From assembly GCA_037043235.1 (NCBI GenBank), contig JAWRVZ010000086.1:1580001-1644000 (forward strand): a stretch of DNA of 64,000 bases. The letters run 5' to 3'. Within the stretch, counting starts at the first letter, position 1, and each line of letters begins with the position of its first letter. The stretch is from Rhodeus uyekii (lineage: Eukaryota > Chordata > Actinopteri > Cypriniformes > Acheilognathidae). Below are positions 1 to 10,115 of this stretch, piece after piece. The notes under the pieces were generated by a model. That model did no database searches and was not told the DNA's origin. It saw only the letters and a program-made list of their open reading frames with translations. The translations under genes and the position numbers were made by a program.

Positions 1-1257
1 AAGCTGAATCAGGGCCCCATCACCAGGCTCACAAACGGACAAGCTGCCAAGCAGGTGACCTCACCTCCTCCTGCCCTGCTCCATAAACACAATCCCAGAG
101 CACTCAACAGCCCCAGGCACAGAGGGCTCAGGGAGCTGGCCTCTGTCTAACTCAGAAATAATATACAGAAGGATGTGAACTCTCTAAGCCTACCTCGCCG
201 GTGGCACTAAAAATGACCCACATGAAATAGGAGAGCCGAATGACTCTGGAGAAACCACCTATACATCTGAATGTTTCAGAGCTGAGATTGTTTATATATT
301 CATAAGGCGTAGGTTCATATTCAGACCTTGATTTACTGAATTATGAGAACATCGCCGTTGCAATTAAACGATTTAACTCCATCAAACATCTAACTTTGGT
401 TTAATTAGCGTTAGCAATTGAGCTTTAATCAAAATAAACCTGGTTTGCAGGCATTTCCTGGGTACTGGAGCTGGGTGGCTGTACCGCTTTCACTTCGAGC
501 ACAATTTTATGCAGTGTTCTTTTACAAGAAACGTGTAGGGATTAGCCCACCCTATGGTTGTGGCCTCATATGGTCTGTCAAAACAAAGCAAAAGCTCACA
601 GTGGATTTCTGTGAAAAATGTACAATAAACGGCTCAAAGAAGACAGAAGTGCTCACAGCTCACTATCAATAACACAGCCCGGCTTCATGAAAATAAATTG
701 TGATTGGTAAAAAGGCGTGCTATTAACTAATGTAATAAGATTGAGTTAATGAAATAGCAATACAAACTTTCCATTATGTAGCTTTTTTCTCACACACAAA
801 AAAAGCTTTTTCAAGTCATGTACACATCAGCTTTAATGCACTTTAATGTTTCTTAAATGCAGACAATTGTTAAAGTTTACTGAAATCGGTAAAAATATCT
901 TTAGAAAATGAAATATTAAATGTAAACCAACACTTAGATACACAGCTGTATTTCCAAAATGGGATATAACAAATGTAAACTATTTATTTTATTTAAACAA
1001 CTTAGTTTATGCAACATATTAACCTTGATATATATTTACCTAAAAGTGCATTTATATTAGGAGAAAAGTAAACAACTAGTTCCAGTACGGATCGAGTGAC
1101 TGTTGACTCCATCCGTAACATCTGCCATAAATTGTTTCGGCACACTTCAGACGGGAAGTCGATGTGTTTTTACACATGTGTGGTAACAATCATGTTTCCG
1201 TTATGGATCGAATAGTCACAGATGTGACTGGTGAATGGTTTCACTGGCAGAGTCCGC
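1..1257. other. unannotated DNA, no gene recognised
   Basis: No coding region, RNA gene or transposon end is recognisable here. The first 250 bases and the stretch around 420-670 are of higher complexity than the AT-rich DNA that follows. An 84-codon open frame at 418-672 has no motif I recognise and is probably chance. This is likely intergenic or intronic sequence. Confidence 0.5.
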
Positions 1258-1730
1258 TGTAACGGAAGGGACTCACAGGCAGCGTGAGAATTCATGAGAG
1301 TAGCATGTCTTTAATGAGAATGGTCATACAGGCGGATAATCAGGACATGCTGAGAGCATACATAAACGATAATCCAGGCAGGGGTCGAAAAGGCAGTCAG
1401 ACAGGTCAAGACAGGGAGATTACAATCACGAGCGATAATCCAGGCAAAGGTTAGGGCAGTCAGATCAGAATCAAAAAACAGCAAAACCGGTAACAAGAAA
1501 CAAGACAGGGATATAAAAGCTCAGAAATGATCACCACAGCAAATCAAGACTTCACAATCTCAGTGAGTGTAACATAGTCTTGTATAGTCCTTGTAATGGT
1601 GTCCAGCTGGTGCAGTAATCAGTCCACTGAACAGCATCATGGGAAATGTAGTGTGTGTGTGTGTCAGTATACGTGTGAGAGGTCCCTTCGATGGCCAGAG
1701 GGGGGAAGCGCGGAGCTCGTATTCACAACA
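1258..1730 (-). mobile_element. solo LTR, same family as the LTRs at 40.3-43.0 kb
   Basis: The segment starts TGTAACG and ends CACAACA. It shares the layout of the 533-bp LTRs at 40282-40814 and 42457-42989: a 'gactcacaggcag' start, repeated 'aatccaggca' blocks, a 'gggaaatgtagtgtgt' block and a 'ggagctc.tattca' end. Flanking 5-mers are tccgc and tgcgc, which fits an aged 5-bp target duplication with one mismatch. No internal region is attached, so it is a solo LTR left by LTR-LTR recombination. Orientation is inferred from the minus-strand element. Confidence 0.75.
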
Positions 1731-2324
1731 TGCGCAGACGCGACTAATCGACTTATCAAACTCATTGTCGCTATTAAAGGATTAGTTGTTGCATATTGTG
1801 AAAATAGTCTCAGAATTAAATAGTCATATTCACCTCACAAATGGTTGTCGGAAACAAAAGGTACAAAATATTTTATGAGATAGCATTATGTACTAGAGCA
1901 AAAAACTATTTTTGGAATCAGCACTCCAAAATTAGTAATAAGCAAGTATTGGATTTAATTTTTCAAATAAGATGAAGAAACGTAATGCGTGCACTAGTTT
2001 GGAATGCTGGATCCCACAAGTTCAGATGCAAAAGTGAAAAAAGAAATAACAAAGATCAAACATTTCCAGCTGGAGGGACAGCAGAATAATATATTAACAA
2101 TATATTATGTATTAAAACACACAAAAAGATCTGTCCGTGGTGCTGAAATCAGACATTTCAACTGTCTAAGCAACCCAAATAATGCAATATTGTTGCAACA
2201 TTGCAACCCGAACAATGCAATGCAATATAGAACTTTCAGGGAATATATGTTTCTGGCACAAAGGCTTTATACGGCTTTGGAATAAATACAAATATACAGC
2301 CCAGATTCCCAACCACATTCATAC
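1731..2324. other. unannotated AT-rich DNA
   Basis: No gene is recognised. The stretch contains a locally repetitive patch near 2180-2230 with several copies of an 'aatgcaat/cattgcaac' word. It ends at the target duplication 'catac' (2320-2324) of the LTR element that follows. Confidence 0.5.
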
Positions 2325-2683
2325 TGTCACGTTTATGTTATTGTCACAGTATTCAGGACTCTTAGCTTGCCTTGCCATTGTCACATGTTCCCTGTTCCTC
2401 ACCGTCACCCAGTCCCCTTCATCACATATTAGTCACAGGTGTTTTGTGTTTCAGTTTAATCATAGCCAGCATTTCCGTTCTCCTTGTTCACTCCCCAGTT
2501 TGTCAGTTGTTAACGTTATCATTTATGTTTTTTCTCGACGTGTGGATGCCTCCCTTTGGTTTTGCACTCCCATGTGCTGTTTTGTTTTCTGTTTTATATT
2601 AAAGTATTTCTGTTTTGGACTACGTGTCTCCGCGCTGCTTTCTACGCATCGCACGCCAGCTACACACACATACTTTGGTAACA
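2325..2683 (+). repeat. 5' LTR of gag-only element
   Basis: This 359-bp LTR begins TGTCACG and ends TAACA. It has an AATAAA-like 'atattaaag' region near its 3' part and matches 11189-11553 along its length with scattered substitutions and small indels. Its last bases plus the first internal bases read TGGTAACAGA, close to the initiator-Met primer-binding consensus, but the overlap with the LTR makes that assignment doubtful. Confidence 0.85.
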
Positions 2684-2729
2684 GAACAACTGACCAGGGC
2701 TGGTCACCCTCAAGCGACCGTTTGTCACC

Positions 2730-3335
2730 ATGGACTTGTTCCAGCGTCGGGGAGCGGAGTTTAAACTGTTAAGGCTCCGGCAACATGGGCGGCGACTGGA
2801 GGACTATGTGGCAGAGTTTCTAGAACTCTCCTTTCTGGTGAGGTGGAACAACGTGGTGCTTAACACCCTCTTTGAATGGGGCCTCGACACCATGACCCTC
2901 CGGACCCTTGAGGGAATGAGTTTTTCGCTGAGGGAAAACATTGACATGATCCTGTGGCTGAACAGATCAGATTACACGGTCGAGGAAGCGGCCACGTCAT
3001 CTCTCCCGAGCGCAGGCCGTAAACGCGGTAAGCGGAGGCGGCCCGCGGCCGCCGCGGATGATCGGTGCTCCCAGCCCACGGCCGCCGCGGATGATCGGTG
3101 CTCCCAGCCCACGGCCGCCGCGGATGATCGGTGCTCCCAGCCCACGGCCGCCGCGGATGATCGGTGCTCCCAGCCAACGGCGGGGCCTGATGGACTGCTT
3201 CCCCATGCGGCCAGTGAGCCTGATGGACTGCTTCACCATGCGGCCAGTGAGCCCGTTGATGAACTGTTTCCCCGAGCGGCCAGTGAGCCCGTTGATGAAC
3301 TGATTCCGAGAGCGGCCAGTGAGCCCATTGATTGA
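2730..3335 (+). CDS. Gag-like protein of the non-autonomous LTR element, tandem-repeat C-terminus
   Basis: A 201-residue frame opens 46 bases after the left LTR. Residues 1-90 resemble the capsid-like segment of retrotransposon Gag proteins (GRRLEDYVAEFLELS, then an LFEWGLD-type motif). This is followed by a basic patch (GRKRGKRRR), four 11-residue repeats (AAADDRCSQPT) and a run of ~10-residue repeats ending at a TGA at 3333-3335. The same repeat type resumes at 10976 after the BEL insertion and runs to a TAA next to the right LTR, so the original product was longer. There is no zinc knuckle, protease or RT. The role would be particle assembly in trans with a helper element; this is inferred from the family, not shown. 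The frame is interrupted and probably non-functional in its present form. Confidence 0.6.
   Translation: MDLFQRRGAEFKLLRLRQHGRRLEDYVAEFLELSFLVRWNNVVLNTLFEWGLDTMTLRTLEGMSFSLRENIDMILWLNRSDYTVEEAATSSLPSAGRKRGKRRRPAAAADDRCSQPTAAADDRCSQPTAAADDRCSQPTAAADDRCSQPTAGPDGLLPHAASEPDGLLHHAASEPVDELFPRAASEPVDELIPRAASEPID
3042..3180 (+). repeat. 33-bp in-frame tandem repeat in gag
   Basis: Four near-perfect 33-bp units (ggatgatcggtgctcccagc core) encode 11-residue repeats. Because the unit length is a multiple of three, several other frames stay open as well, which explains overlapping open frames on both strands. Confidence 0.9.
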
Positions 3336-3402
3336 ACTGATTCCCCGAGCGGCCAGTGAGCCCGTTGATGAACTGATTCCCCGAGCGGCCAGTGAGCCCG
3401 TT
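3185..3402 (+). repeat. degenerate ~33-36-bp repeats, BEL insertion target
   Basis: Units around 'ccgagcggccagtgagcc' repeat up to the BEL target site. The array resumes at 10976-11070 as 'ccgagcggccgagcctcatg' units, so the BEL element landed inside this tandem repeat. The duplicated target is ccgtt (3398-3402 and 10976-10980). Confidence 0.85.
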
Positions 3403-4268
3403 TGTAGTGAAGGTGGACTGGTTATTAAGTAGACTTGGTCATCGCCATGGTGTGTCGGTAAAGACACGGAGACAGAGAACCCATTTGAATGACTTTAATG
3501 TCCATCAAGTTCACTGGTTACATTGCCATAGATGGTAACTTATGGGCTTGTGTATGTGTGTGTGGTCTAAACAAAGGAAAGAAGAAATAAATGACATAAA
3601 TTAAGTGATTCTAGGATAACATAAAATTACCACATGCAAATTACTAGATAACATAACAGATGTAAAACTACATGGCACTTTAACACATTATACATAAATA
3701 ATGTGAATCCTCAAACTTATTAGATTCGTGAACCAAATCTACATGCATACAGATCAATATACATTAAAGTGTACATTTGACTGATTCATCATACATCTAA
3801 TCTAACTAACAGTATTAGGCGGAAATATACTACAACAGCATAAACATAAGTATAAGTATACATAACGTAATACCGTTTCCACAACAACCGTTGTGCGGAG
3901 CCGCGGGTCTTTCGTGCATTTCTCTATCTGACATATAAACAACTCAGCGACTAATCTTGATCAGCAGCAACAGCGATATATTTATATGATGAATAAACAC
4001 TTACTTTGAGTCATTAACGCACACAACTCTGACAGGAAATAAGGAGAACAACACCACACGAACCGTCTCTCAACTATAAGGCGAAACAAAGCTAGAAAGT
4101 TCTGCACACTGTCATTGGACCAATGCTATGGTGCTATTGGCTGTCCGTCAGCGTGATCGGGCTGTGATAGCGTGATCAGGGCATGATCACTACGTCGGCT
4201 TGTTAGTACATTGGTTGGATGGCAGTAAAGTTATCCAGCAGATGGCGATACTGACCTCCTCTTTAACA
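3403..4268 (-). repeat. 3' LTR of BEL/Pao element
   Basis: 866 bp. It matches 10116-10975 essentially base for base, except for six extra bases near 3442-3447 (catcgccatgg against caggg). The 45 bases between the end of the coding frame and this LTR (4269-4313) should hold the polypurine tract on the minus strand; a 'gtaggggcggc' stretch directly beside the LTR is the candidate. Confidence 0.95.
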
Positions 4269-4313
4269 GCCGCCCCTACATTTGCATTGCGAATGTACTT
4301 CCCAAATTCTTTG

Positions 4314-7300
4314 TTAGTCTGTTGTAGGGTTATTATCTGGGATGGCAGGCAGTGTGATGAGACGAGAGACTGGTCGATGGTAGTGCTTGTTTTTTACCTC
4401 GATCTTTGCAGAGCGGACCCGGCCATCGGATCCAGGATATGTGGTTATTACCTTGCCAACAGGCCACAAAGCACGAGGAAGTTGGTGGTCTATTACCATA
4501 ACAACAGTCCCAGGTGTGAGGTTACTGCAGTCACTCATCCATTTTTGACGTGGTTGCAGGGTGGGCAAGTAATTCTTAATAAAACTTTTCCAAAACTGAT
4601 CTGCTAATACTTGAGAGTGCCGCCATCTTTTCCGACTAAGAATTTCAGATTCTGGGTAAATCACTTGTGGTAGTGATGCATCTGGCCGCCCCATCAACAG
4701 GTAGTTTGGTGTGACCGGGTCTGGATCCGCTACATCGGAAGAGACATACCCCAGTGGTTTCGCATTGAGTATAGCCTCAACCTCTATAAGGAGTGTTCGG
4801 AGGACTTCCTCTGTGAGGATCTGAGACCCTACTATGGTACGTAGGGCAGTTTTAACTGAGCGAATTTCGCGCTCCCACATACCTCCGAAATGTGGAGCAT
4901 TTGGGGGGTTGTACCGGAACTGTATCTTCTGTTTTGCTAGTTGGGTTTGGAGATGTTGACTCATGGAAGTGAAAGCTGTCTGTAGCTCTTTATCACCTCC
5001 TCGAAAATTGGTGCCTTGATCCGCTAGAATTTCAGAAGGAGTTCCACGTCGAGCGACCATACGCCTAAGAGCCAGCAGAAAGGAATCTGAATCCATGTTA
5101 CTCAGTAGATCTAAGTGGACACAGCGGGTAGTCATGCACTTAAAAATGATTCCCCACCTCTTTTCATTACTCCTCCCTCGTTTTACCTGGAATGGGCCAA
5201 AGCAATCTACCCCTGTGGAAAAGAAGGCTGGTTTCAGTAGGCGGACTCTGGCGGGAGGAAGTTCCGCCATCTTTGGTATATTAGGTTTGGCTCTCCACCT
5301 TTGGCATTCAACACAGGAATGTTGATGACGCCTTATTGCTTCTCTCCCTCTGAGGATCCAGTAGCATCTTCGCATTTCTGCGAATACCCTTTCTGGACCA
5401 GAATGACAGAGTTTGGTATCGTATTGCTTAATGAGGAGGCGAGTTACAGGGTGTTTTGGGTCCAAGACTATGGGATGTATTGTACTGTAACTTAAGTGGG
5501 TAGCTTGACGTAGTCGTCCTCCTACACGGATGAGTGCAGTCGTTTTATCTAACTCTGGTGACAATGTGAGCAAACGACTAGATGAAGGGATTGGCTTACC
5601 AGTTGTAAGAGCCTGGTATTCAGTTGGAAAACTGTCTAATTGGGCTTTCCGTAACAGGTCAGTTTCAGCCTGCTGGTACTCCGATGATCCAGGGTCACCT
5701 GTTTTTCCCGCCGCCCCATGCAGGGCTCTGGAGGTAGCTTCCAGGAGTTCCTCAAAGGTCGAAAACTGAGTCACATCTGGCAGTGGTGTTACAGGATCAG
5801 TCGAAGTGAGGCCACAAAACTTTGCTTTACGAAGCTCAATAGGGTCCTCATTCAGTCCGATGGGAGGATTTTCTGGCCATGATTCAGGTGGTAGGTAAAG
5901 GAAGTCAGGTCCTTTACTCCATCGATTGGGTTGGGATAACTCAAGCAAAGTTTTGCCACGTGTAATGTCATCTGCTGCGTTCCTTTCTGAATCTACATAG
6001 CGCCAACAATGACCTTCGGTAAGTTCTTGTATCTCAGTTACTCTGGTTCCTACAAAAACTTTGAATCTGCAGGACTCTGACTTCAGCCAGGTGAGTACTG
6101 TTGTTGAGTCACTCCACAAGAATGTGTTCCTGATTTTCAGTGAGAGCTCATTATGGAGTAGTTTGGCTAATTGTGCTCCAGTGAGGGCGGCGCATAGCTC
6201 AAGCCTAGGTATTGACTGTTGCCTTTTTGGAGATACTCTGGATCTGGCATGGACAAATGCCAGCTCAACTTGACCTTGCTGTTCAGTACGTAGATATGCT
6301 ACTGACCCATAGGCTGCTTCAGAGGCGTCGCAGAAGATATGAAGTTCTCGTTCCGCCTCGGGGACATCTAGTGTGGCTGACACATAGCACCGGGGTATAG
6401 TGATTAGTGGTAGATGTTCCAGTTCTGCTTCCCATTTTTGCCAGGCCTGCAGCAGCTCAGAAGGAAGAAGGGGGTCATCCCATTCTCGTTCTTTCTCCCA
6501 TAATTGTCTCACTAGGATTTTGGCCCTGGTTGTGAAAGGTATTATGTAACCCAAGGGGTCGTACTGGCTGGCGAGGACTCGGTATATGTTTCTCATTGTT
6601 ACCTCATGGTCGGATAGAGGACGGTGGCGGTAATGTAGGGTGTCTGGTACGCAATGCCAGTTTAATCCCAGGGTCATTTCTTGAGGGTCTGATTGACTGC
6701 GGGAAATCCACCACTCCGTGTTTTCTGATCTAGCCTCTTTGGGGAGATGACTAATCACTGAGGGCTCATTGCTCGCCCACTGACGGATTTCAAACCCACC
6801 TGAAACCAGTAAGGACCTTAATCCATCGATTAGCTCACGGGCTTCAACTGAGGATGGAGTGCTCTGTAAACAGTTGTCAACATAAAAACAGCGTTCAACT
6901 GATTGTCTTCTCTTATCACCCTGCTGGCAATGGGTGAAAACGTGTTGCTGCAATGCAAATGTCGCACAGCAGGGGCTACAGGTTGTGCCAAATGGAAGGA
7001 CCTGCCATTCGTACACGTCCGGTGGGTTCCCGGGCTTTAGGTCCCGCCACAAGAACCTTAGAAGGGGTTTGTCTTTGGGGAGCAACCGGATCTGGTGAAA
7101 CATCCCTTTTATGTCTCCACTGATGGCCACTCGATGTTCTCTGAAGCGGATTAACACTCCAAGGAGAGAGGGGCCCAGCGTAGGTCCAGGTAATAACTGC
7201 TTGTTTAGATTGTCCCCATTAAAGGTGTACGAGCAGTTGAATACCACTCTGGGTTTCTCATTGTGGGTCACAATATGGTGGGGTAGATACCATGATTCTG

Positions 7301-10079
7301 TAGACTGGGCTGCCCTTTGAGGTGGTATTTTAATGGCATAACCCGCCTTCTCCAGTTTTTGGATCTCTTCTTGATACTTGTTAGCCAATGGCAGGTCTTT
7401 AGCTAACCGACGTTCAGTGTTACGGAGGTGGCCCATCACAGCCTCCTTTGGAGCATGTAAAGGAGGCATGGTTTTAACTCTCAAAAGTGGAGTGGCGTAT
7501 CGTTCAATTCCATCCACTTTCACTCGCACTGTCTGTGTCTCCAGCATGTTCAATGCTTCTTGGTCTTGTTGTGACCTGATCACCATCTTCTCACTGCGAT
7601 AGGGCAGAATGTCCATCTGCCATAACCTTTCAATTTGATGAAACAGTTCTGCAGATGGGCAACAGCTAGATGTGAATAAACACTGTGAGACTGGGAGTTG
7701 ATCCTGCAGATGCTTGGAGGGGCCCTGCAAGGTCCAGCCGAGATGAGTTCTGACAGCGGCTGGACCCCCAGGTGGGCCCAATCGCACAGGTTCAATTGGG
7801 GTTATGAGCTCAGTATGATCTGAACCAATAAGAAGTAGGGGACAAGCTTTGACCAGAGGTGGTATTGGTATCCCTCTGAGGTGTCTGTACCTTTCCTGCA
7901 GGGTCTTCACCGGGTAGTTGTATTCTGCTAATCCGAATCGATCTGCTGTAAAGGCTCCTTGGATGTTGAACTTTTTTCTCGGATTACTTGGGGTGGACAA
8001 GCTGAAATTCACGGAAGTACCATGCAATGTCCTGATGTCTTGATGCACCGTCCGTAAATTCAGTTTCTCTGGTCTGCCTTTTAACCCGAGATGTTGTGCA
8101 GCTGTGTCAAGCAGAATGGTGCGCTCTGAGCCATCATCAAGTACAGCAAATGTGTCTAAAGCTTTGTTCTGGTGATGGAGGGTAACCTTCACGACTTTCA
8201 GAAACACTTTCCCACCACATCGAGGTTGGTCTAGATATAGAGTTTCTGTGGTGGAGTTGTACAGGTTATTGCTCTCACTGGTAACCTCACCTTTCCTTTG
8301 GTTGATGTCGTGGAGTATGGAGAGGTGTTTGGCTTGGCAAAGGTGACAAGGCCTCTTTAGGTCGCAGTCCTTGGCCATGTGGGAACGTGCACATTTCCAG
8401 CACCGTTTATTGTCTTTGATCCAGCCAACCATTTGTTCTTTGGTTAATACTGTGAATGTGGTACATTGGCTAAGGTAATGTTCTGCACTGCAGTATGGAC
8501 AGATGGCTTTGGGCTTGGTGGGTACTTTGGGATGAACTGCCTTGGGTTTGCTTATTGGTTCTATGTCTTGTCTTTGTTCCACGCCATGCAGTATGGTGGT
8601 GTGTTTACCTTGTCCTCGAAATGCTACCCTTTGATCTCGCTTTGTGACTCCTGTCTCATCAGTTGGATCAAATTCCATACAGTTAGCTTCTAGCTGCAGC
8701 CAATCTGCAAACTCGAGGAGGGAGAACTTAGTCTTGTCTGGGTTTCTTTTGAGGTGATGCCTCCTGAATTGAGTTTGTTGTGAACGAGGAAGACGATTCA
8801 GAAGACGTTTCACATTTGACCCACTGTGCAGTTCTTCAATCCCGTCCCCCTTTAGGGCTTTGAGCATGCCGACTATTGCTTGAACTCTGAGGGAAAAGTC
8901 ATCGAATGCTCGTTCGTCACCAGCACGGATAGGCGGCAGACTCTCCAAAGTCTCTATTTCCTTCAGTACGAACTGGTAGGGACGACCATACCTTCTGTCA
9001 AGGGCTTGCAGGGCGTTAGTGTAAGGCATGGCTGACTCTGCATGTGCTAACACTAGTCTGTGACCATTAGGCACCTTCACATGTTTAAGAAGGATAGAGT
9101 ACTTATAATGCTCTGGTAATTGTTTGTGAAGCAGGTTGTCCAGAGCAATCCTAAGTTCCACGTACTGGGCTCTGTCTTCTTTAATAAAGTCTGGGAAGGT
9201 TGGGCCTTCTACTGTTGGAGCCCAGTATGATGAGGGATGGGAGGTGTAGGGTAGGGCCTCAGCCCTAAGCTGAGATGTTGTAACTGGGTACACAGTTCTT
9301 GGCATCGGCTCAGGCTCTGGAGCAAACTGACTGTGTACTGGAAAGGCCTCTGTGGCTGATACTTGATAGAAAGGAAGCTGGGTTGTCGGGCTCGGTCTCT
9401 GTTCAGGGTGAGGAGGCAATGCTTTCATCCAGGGCCCTTCTCTGTTGTGCACCTGGGTTCTGGTTAGGTCTGATGGAGAACTGCTGCATGGTGAGGCGTA
9501 CTGGTGCGACGACAGGGTAGTCTCTCTGCTCACAGGAGGTGGTGACCGGAAATGAGTGTCTCTGATTTGGGTTTTCCTCAATACTTGCGAAAGCTCCTCA
9601 ACGAAAGCAGGTTGGGGTTTGGCAGGCTGTTGCCATGGATGACGATTGGAGTAGACAGCATCAGGGCTAGCATCGGATTGGAACTGCCCCTTTTCCACTG
9701 ATTTCAGGATCTGGGCTCTAGGTGTCTGATGCCGGGATGATGCTTGTGAGGAGTGGGCAGATGTTCGAGGAGTGCTGTGTAGCAGGACTTTCTCCAAAAG
9801 TTCTGTTTGGCGCCTAGCAGTCTCACTCTGCTGCTTAGTAATTTCCATTATTTGCAGCATAAAGTCCTCTGATGAACCAGCTGTTCCGAATGGCTGGCAG
9901 GAGGAGATGGGGGTTGAAGTCACGATTACCTTCTCTTTAGGTCTAACAGCCTGTCCTGATGGTTTCCCAGCATAGTCGACCACGTAGTCATCTAGGTAGA
10001 CAGGCCTCTGAATTACTCTTTGTGGACGTCGGGATGAGGCAGGAGCAGACTTTGACATCGCCGACTCTGGAGTTGCCAT
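4314..10079 (-). CDS. BEL/Pao Gag-Pol polyprotein
   Basis: This single 1921-residue frame encodes structural and enzymatic functions for cytoplasmic particle assembly, reverse transcription and integration. In order I see: a Gag region with a conserved BEL-type helical segment (about residues 290-480); three Cys/His knuckles (CPYCSAEHYLSQC, CWKCARSHMAKDC, CHLCQAKHLSILH, about 525-590); a retroviral-type aspartic protease (VLDDGSERTILL, about 645); reverse transcriptase with YVDN in the catalytic box (about 1064); an RNase H region (FCDASEAAYGS, about 1250); an integrase with an H-H-C-C zinc segment (about 1555-1590) and D-D-E residues in GVDCFGP, ADQGTNF and WERE (about 1625, 1690, 1737); and a BEL-type C-terminal domain (DUF5641 type). 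The start ATG lies 14 bases past the primer-binding site. Length and domain order are normal for the family and no break is seen. The final Asp of YxDD is Asn; I believe this variant occurs in fish BEL copies but could not check. Confidence 0.95.
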   Translation of the reverse strand: MATPESAMSKSAPASSRRPQRVIQRPVYLDDYVVDYAGKPSGQAVRPKEKVIVTSTPISSCQPFGTAGSSEDFMLQIMEITKQQSETARRQTELLEKVLLHSTPRTSAHSSQASSRHQTPRAQILKSVEKGQFQSDASPDAVYSNRHPWQQPAKPQPAFVEELSQVLRKTQIRDTHFRSPPPVSRETTLSSHQYASPCSSSPSDLTRTQVHNREGPWMKALPPHPEQRPSPTTQLPFYQVSATEAFPVHSQFAPEPEPMPRTVYPVTTSQLRAEALPYTSHPSSYWAPTVEGPTFPDFIKEDRAQYVELRIALDNLLHKQLPEHYKYSILLKHVKVPNGHRLVLAHAESAMPYTNALQALDRRYGRPYQFVLKEIETLESLPPIRAGDERAFDDFSLRVQAIVGMLKALKGDGIEELHSGSNVKRLLNRLPRSQQTQFRRHHLKRNPDKTKFSLLEFADWLQLEANCMEFDPTDETGVTKRDQRVAFRGQGKHTTILHGVEQRQDIEPISKPKAVHPKVPTKPKAICPYCSAEHYLSQCTTFTVLTKEQMVGWIKDNKRCWKCARSHMAKDCDLKRPCHLCQAKHLSILHDINQRKGEVTSESNNLYNSTTETLYLDQPRCGGKVFLKVVKVTLHHQNKALDTFAVLDDGSERTILLDTAAQHLGLKGRPEKLNLRTVHQDIRTLHGTSVNFSLSTPSNPRKKFNIQGAFTADRFGLAEYNYPVKTLQERYRHLRGIPIPPLVKACPLLLIGSDHTELITPIEPVRLGPPGGPAAVRTHLGWTLQGPSKHLQDQLPVSQCLFTSSCCPSAELFHQIERLWQMDILPYRSEKMVIRSQQDQEALNMLETQTVRVKVDGIERYATPLLRVKTMPPLHAPKEAVMGHLRNTERRLAKDLPLANKYQEEIQKLEKAGYAIKIPPQRAAQSTESWYLPHHIVTHNEKPRVVFNCSYTFNGDNLNKQLLPGPTLGPSLLGVLIRFREHRVAISGDIKGMFHQIRLLPKDKPLLRFLWRDLKPGNPPDVYEWQVLPFGTTCSPCCATFALQQHVFTHCQQGDKRRQSVERCFYVDNCLQSTPSSVEARELIDGLRSLLVSGGFEIRQWASNEPSVISHLPKEARSENTEWWISRSQSDPQEMTLGLNWHCVPDTLHYRHRPLSDHEVTMRNIYRVLASQYDPLGYIIPFTTRAKILVRQLWEKEREWDDPLLPSELLQAWQKWEAELEHLPLITIPRCYVSATLDVPEAERELHIFCDASEAAYGSVAYLRTEQQGQVELAFVHARSRVSPKRQQSIPRLELCAALTGAQLAKLLHNELSLKIRNTFLWSDSTTVLTWLKSESCRFKVFVGTRVTEIQELTEGHCWRYVDSERNAADDITRGKTLLELSQPNRWSKGPDFLYLPPESWPENPPIGLNEDPIELRKAKFCGLTSTDPVTPLPDVTQFSTFEELLEATSRALHGAAGKTGDPGSSEYQQAETDLLRKAQLDSFPTEYQALTTGKPIPSSSRLLTLSPELDKTTALIRVGGRLRQATHLSYSTIHPIVLDPKHPVTRLLIKQYDTKLCHSGPERVFAEMRRCYWILRGREAIRRHQHSCVECQRWRAKPNIPKMAELPPARVRLLKPAFFSTGVDCFGPFQVKRGRSNEKRWGIIFKCMTTRCVHLDLLSNMDSDSFLLALRRMVARRGTPSEILADQGTNFRGGDKELQTAFTSMSQHLQTQLAKQKIQFRYNPPNAPHFGGMWEREIRSVKTALRTIVGSQILTEEVLRTLLIEVEAILNAKPLGYVSSDVADPDPVTPNYLLMGRPDASLPQVIYPESEILSRKRWRHSQVLADQFWKSFIKNYLPTLQPRQKWMSDCSNLTPGTVVMVIDHQLPRALWPVGKVITTYPGSDGRVRSAKIEVKNKHYHRPVSRLITLPAIPDNNPTTD

Positions 10080-10092
10080 GGTAATGACCTGG

Positions 10093-10110
10093 ATCCGGCT
10101 CGAAGGACCA
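10093..10110 (-). promoter_or_regulatory. primer-binding site, tRNA-Tyr type
   Basis: On the plus strand TCCGGCTCGAAGGACCA (10094-10110) is the 3' end of vertebrate tRNA-Tyr including CCA, as I recall that sequence. On the element's own strand it is therefore a 17-nt complement able to prime minus-strand synthesis. It sits five bases inside the 5' LTR, the normal place. Confidence 0.85.
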
Positions 10111-10115
10111 AATTT

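Noticed and set aside
2670..2690. Initiator-Met primer-binding site for the gag-only element
   Set aside because: TGGTAACAGA resembles it, but it overlaps the LTR end defined by the target duplication; not called as a feature.
10093..10110. tRNA-Tyr gene
   Set aside because: Only the 17-nt 3' end matches; it sits just inside the BEL 5' LTR, so it is the primer-binding site.
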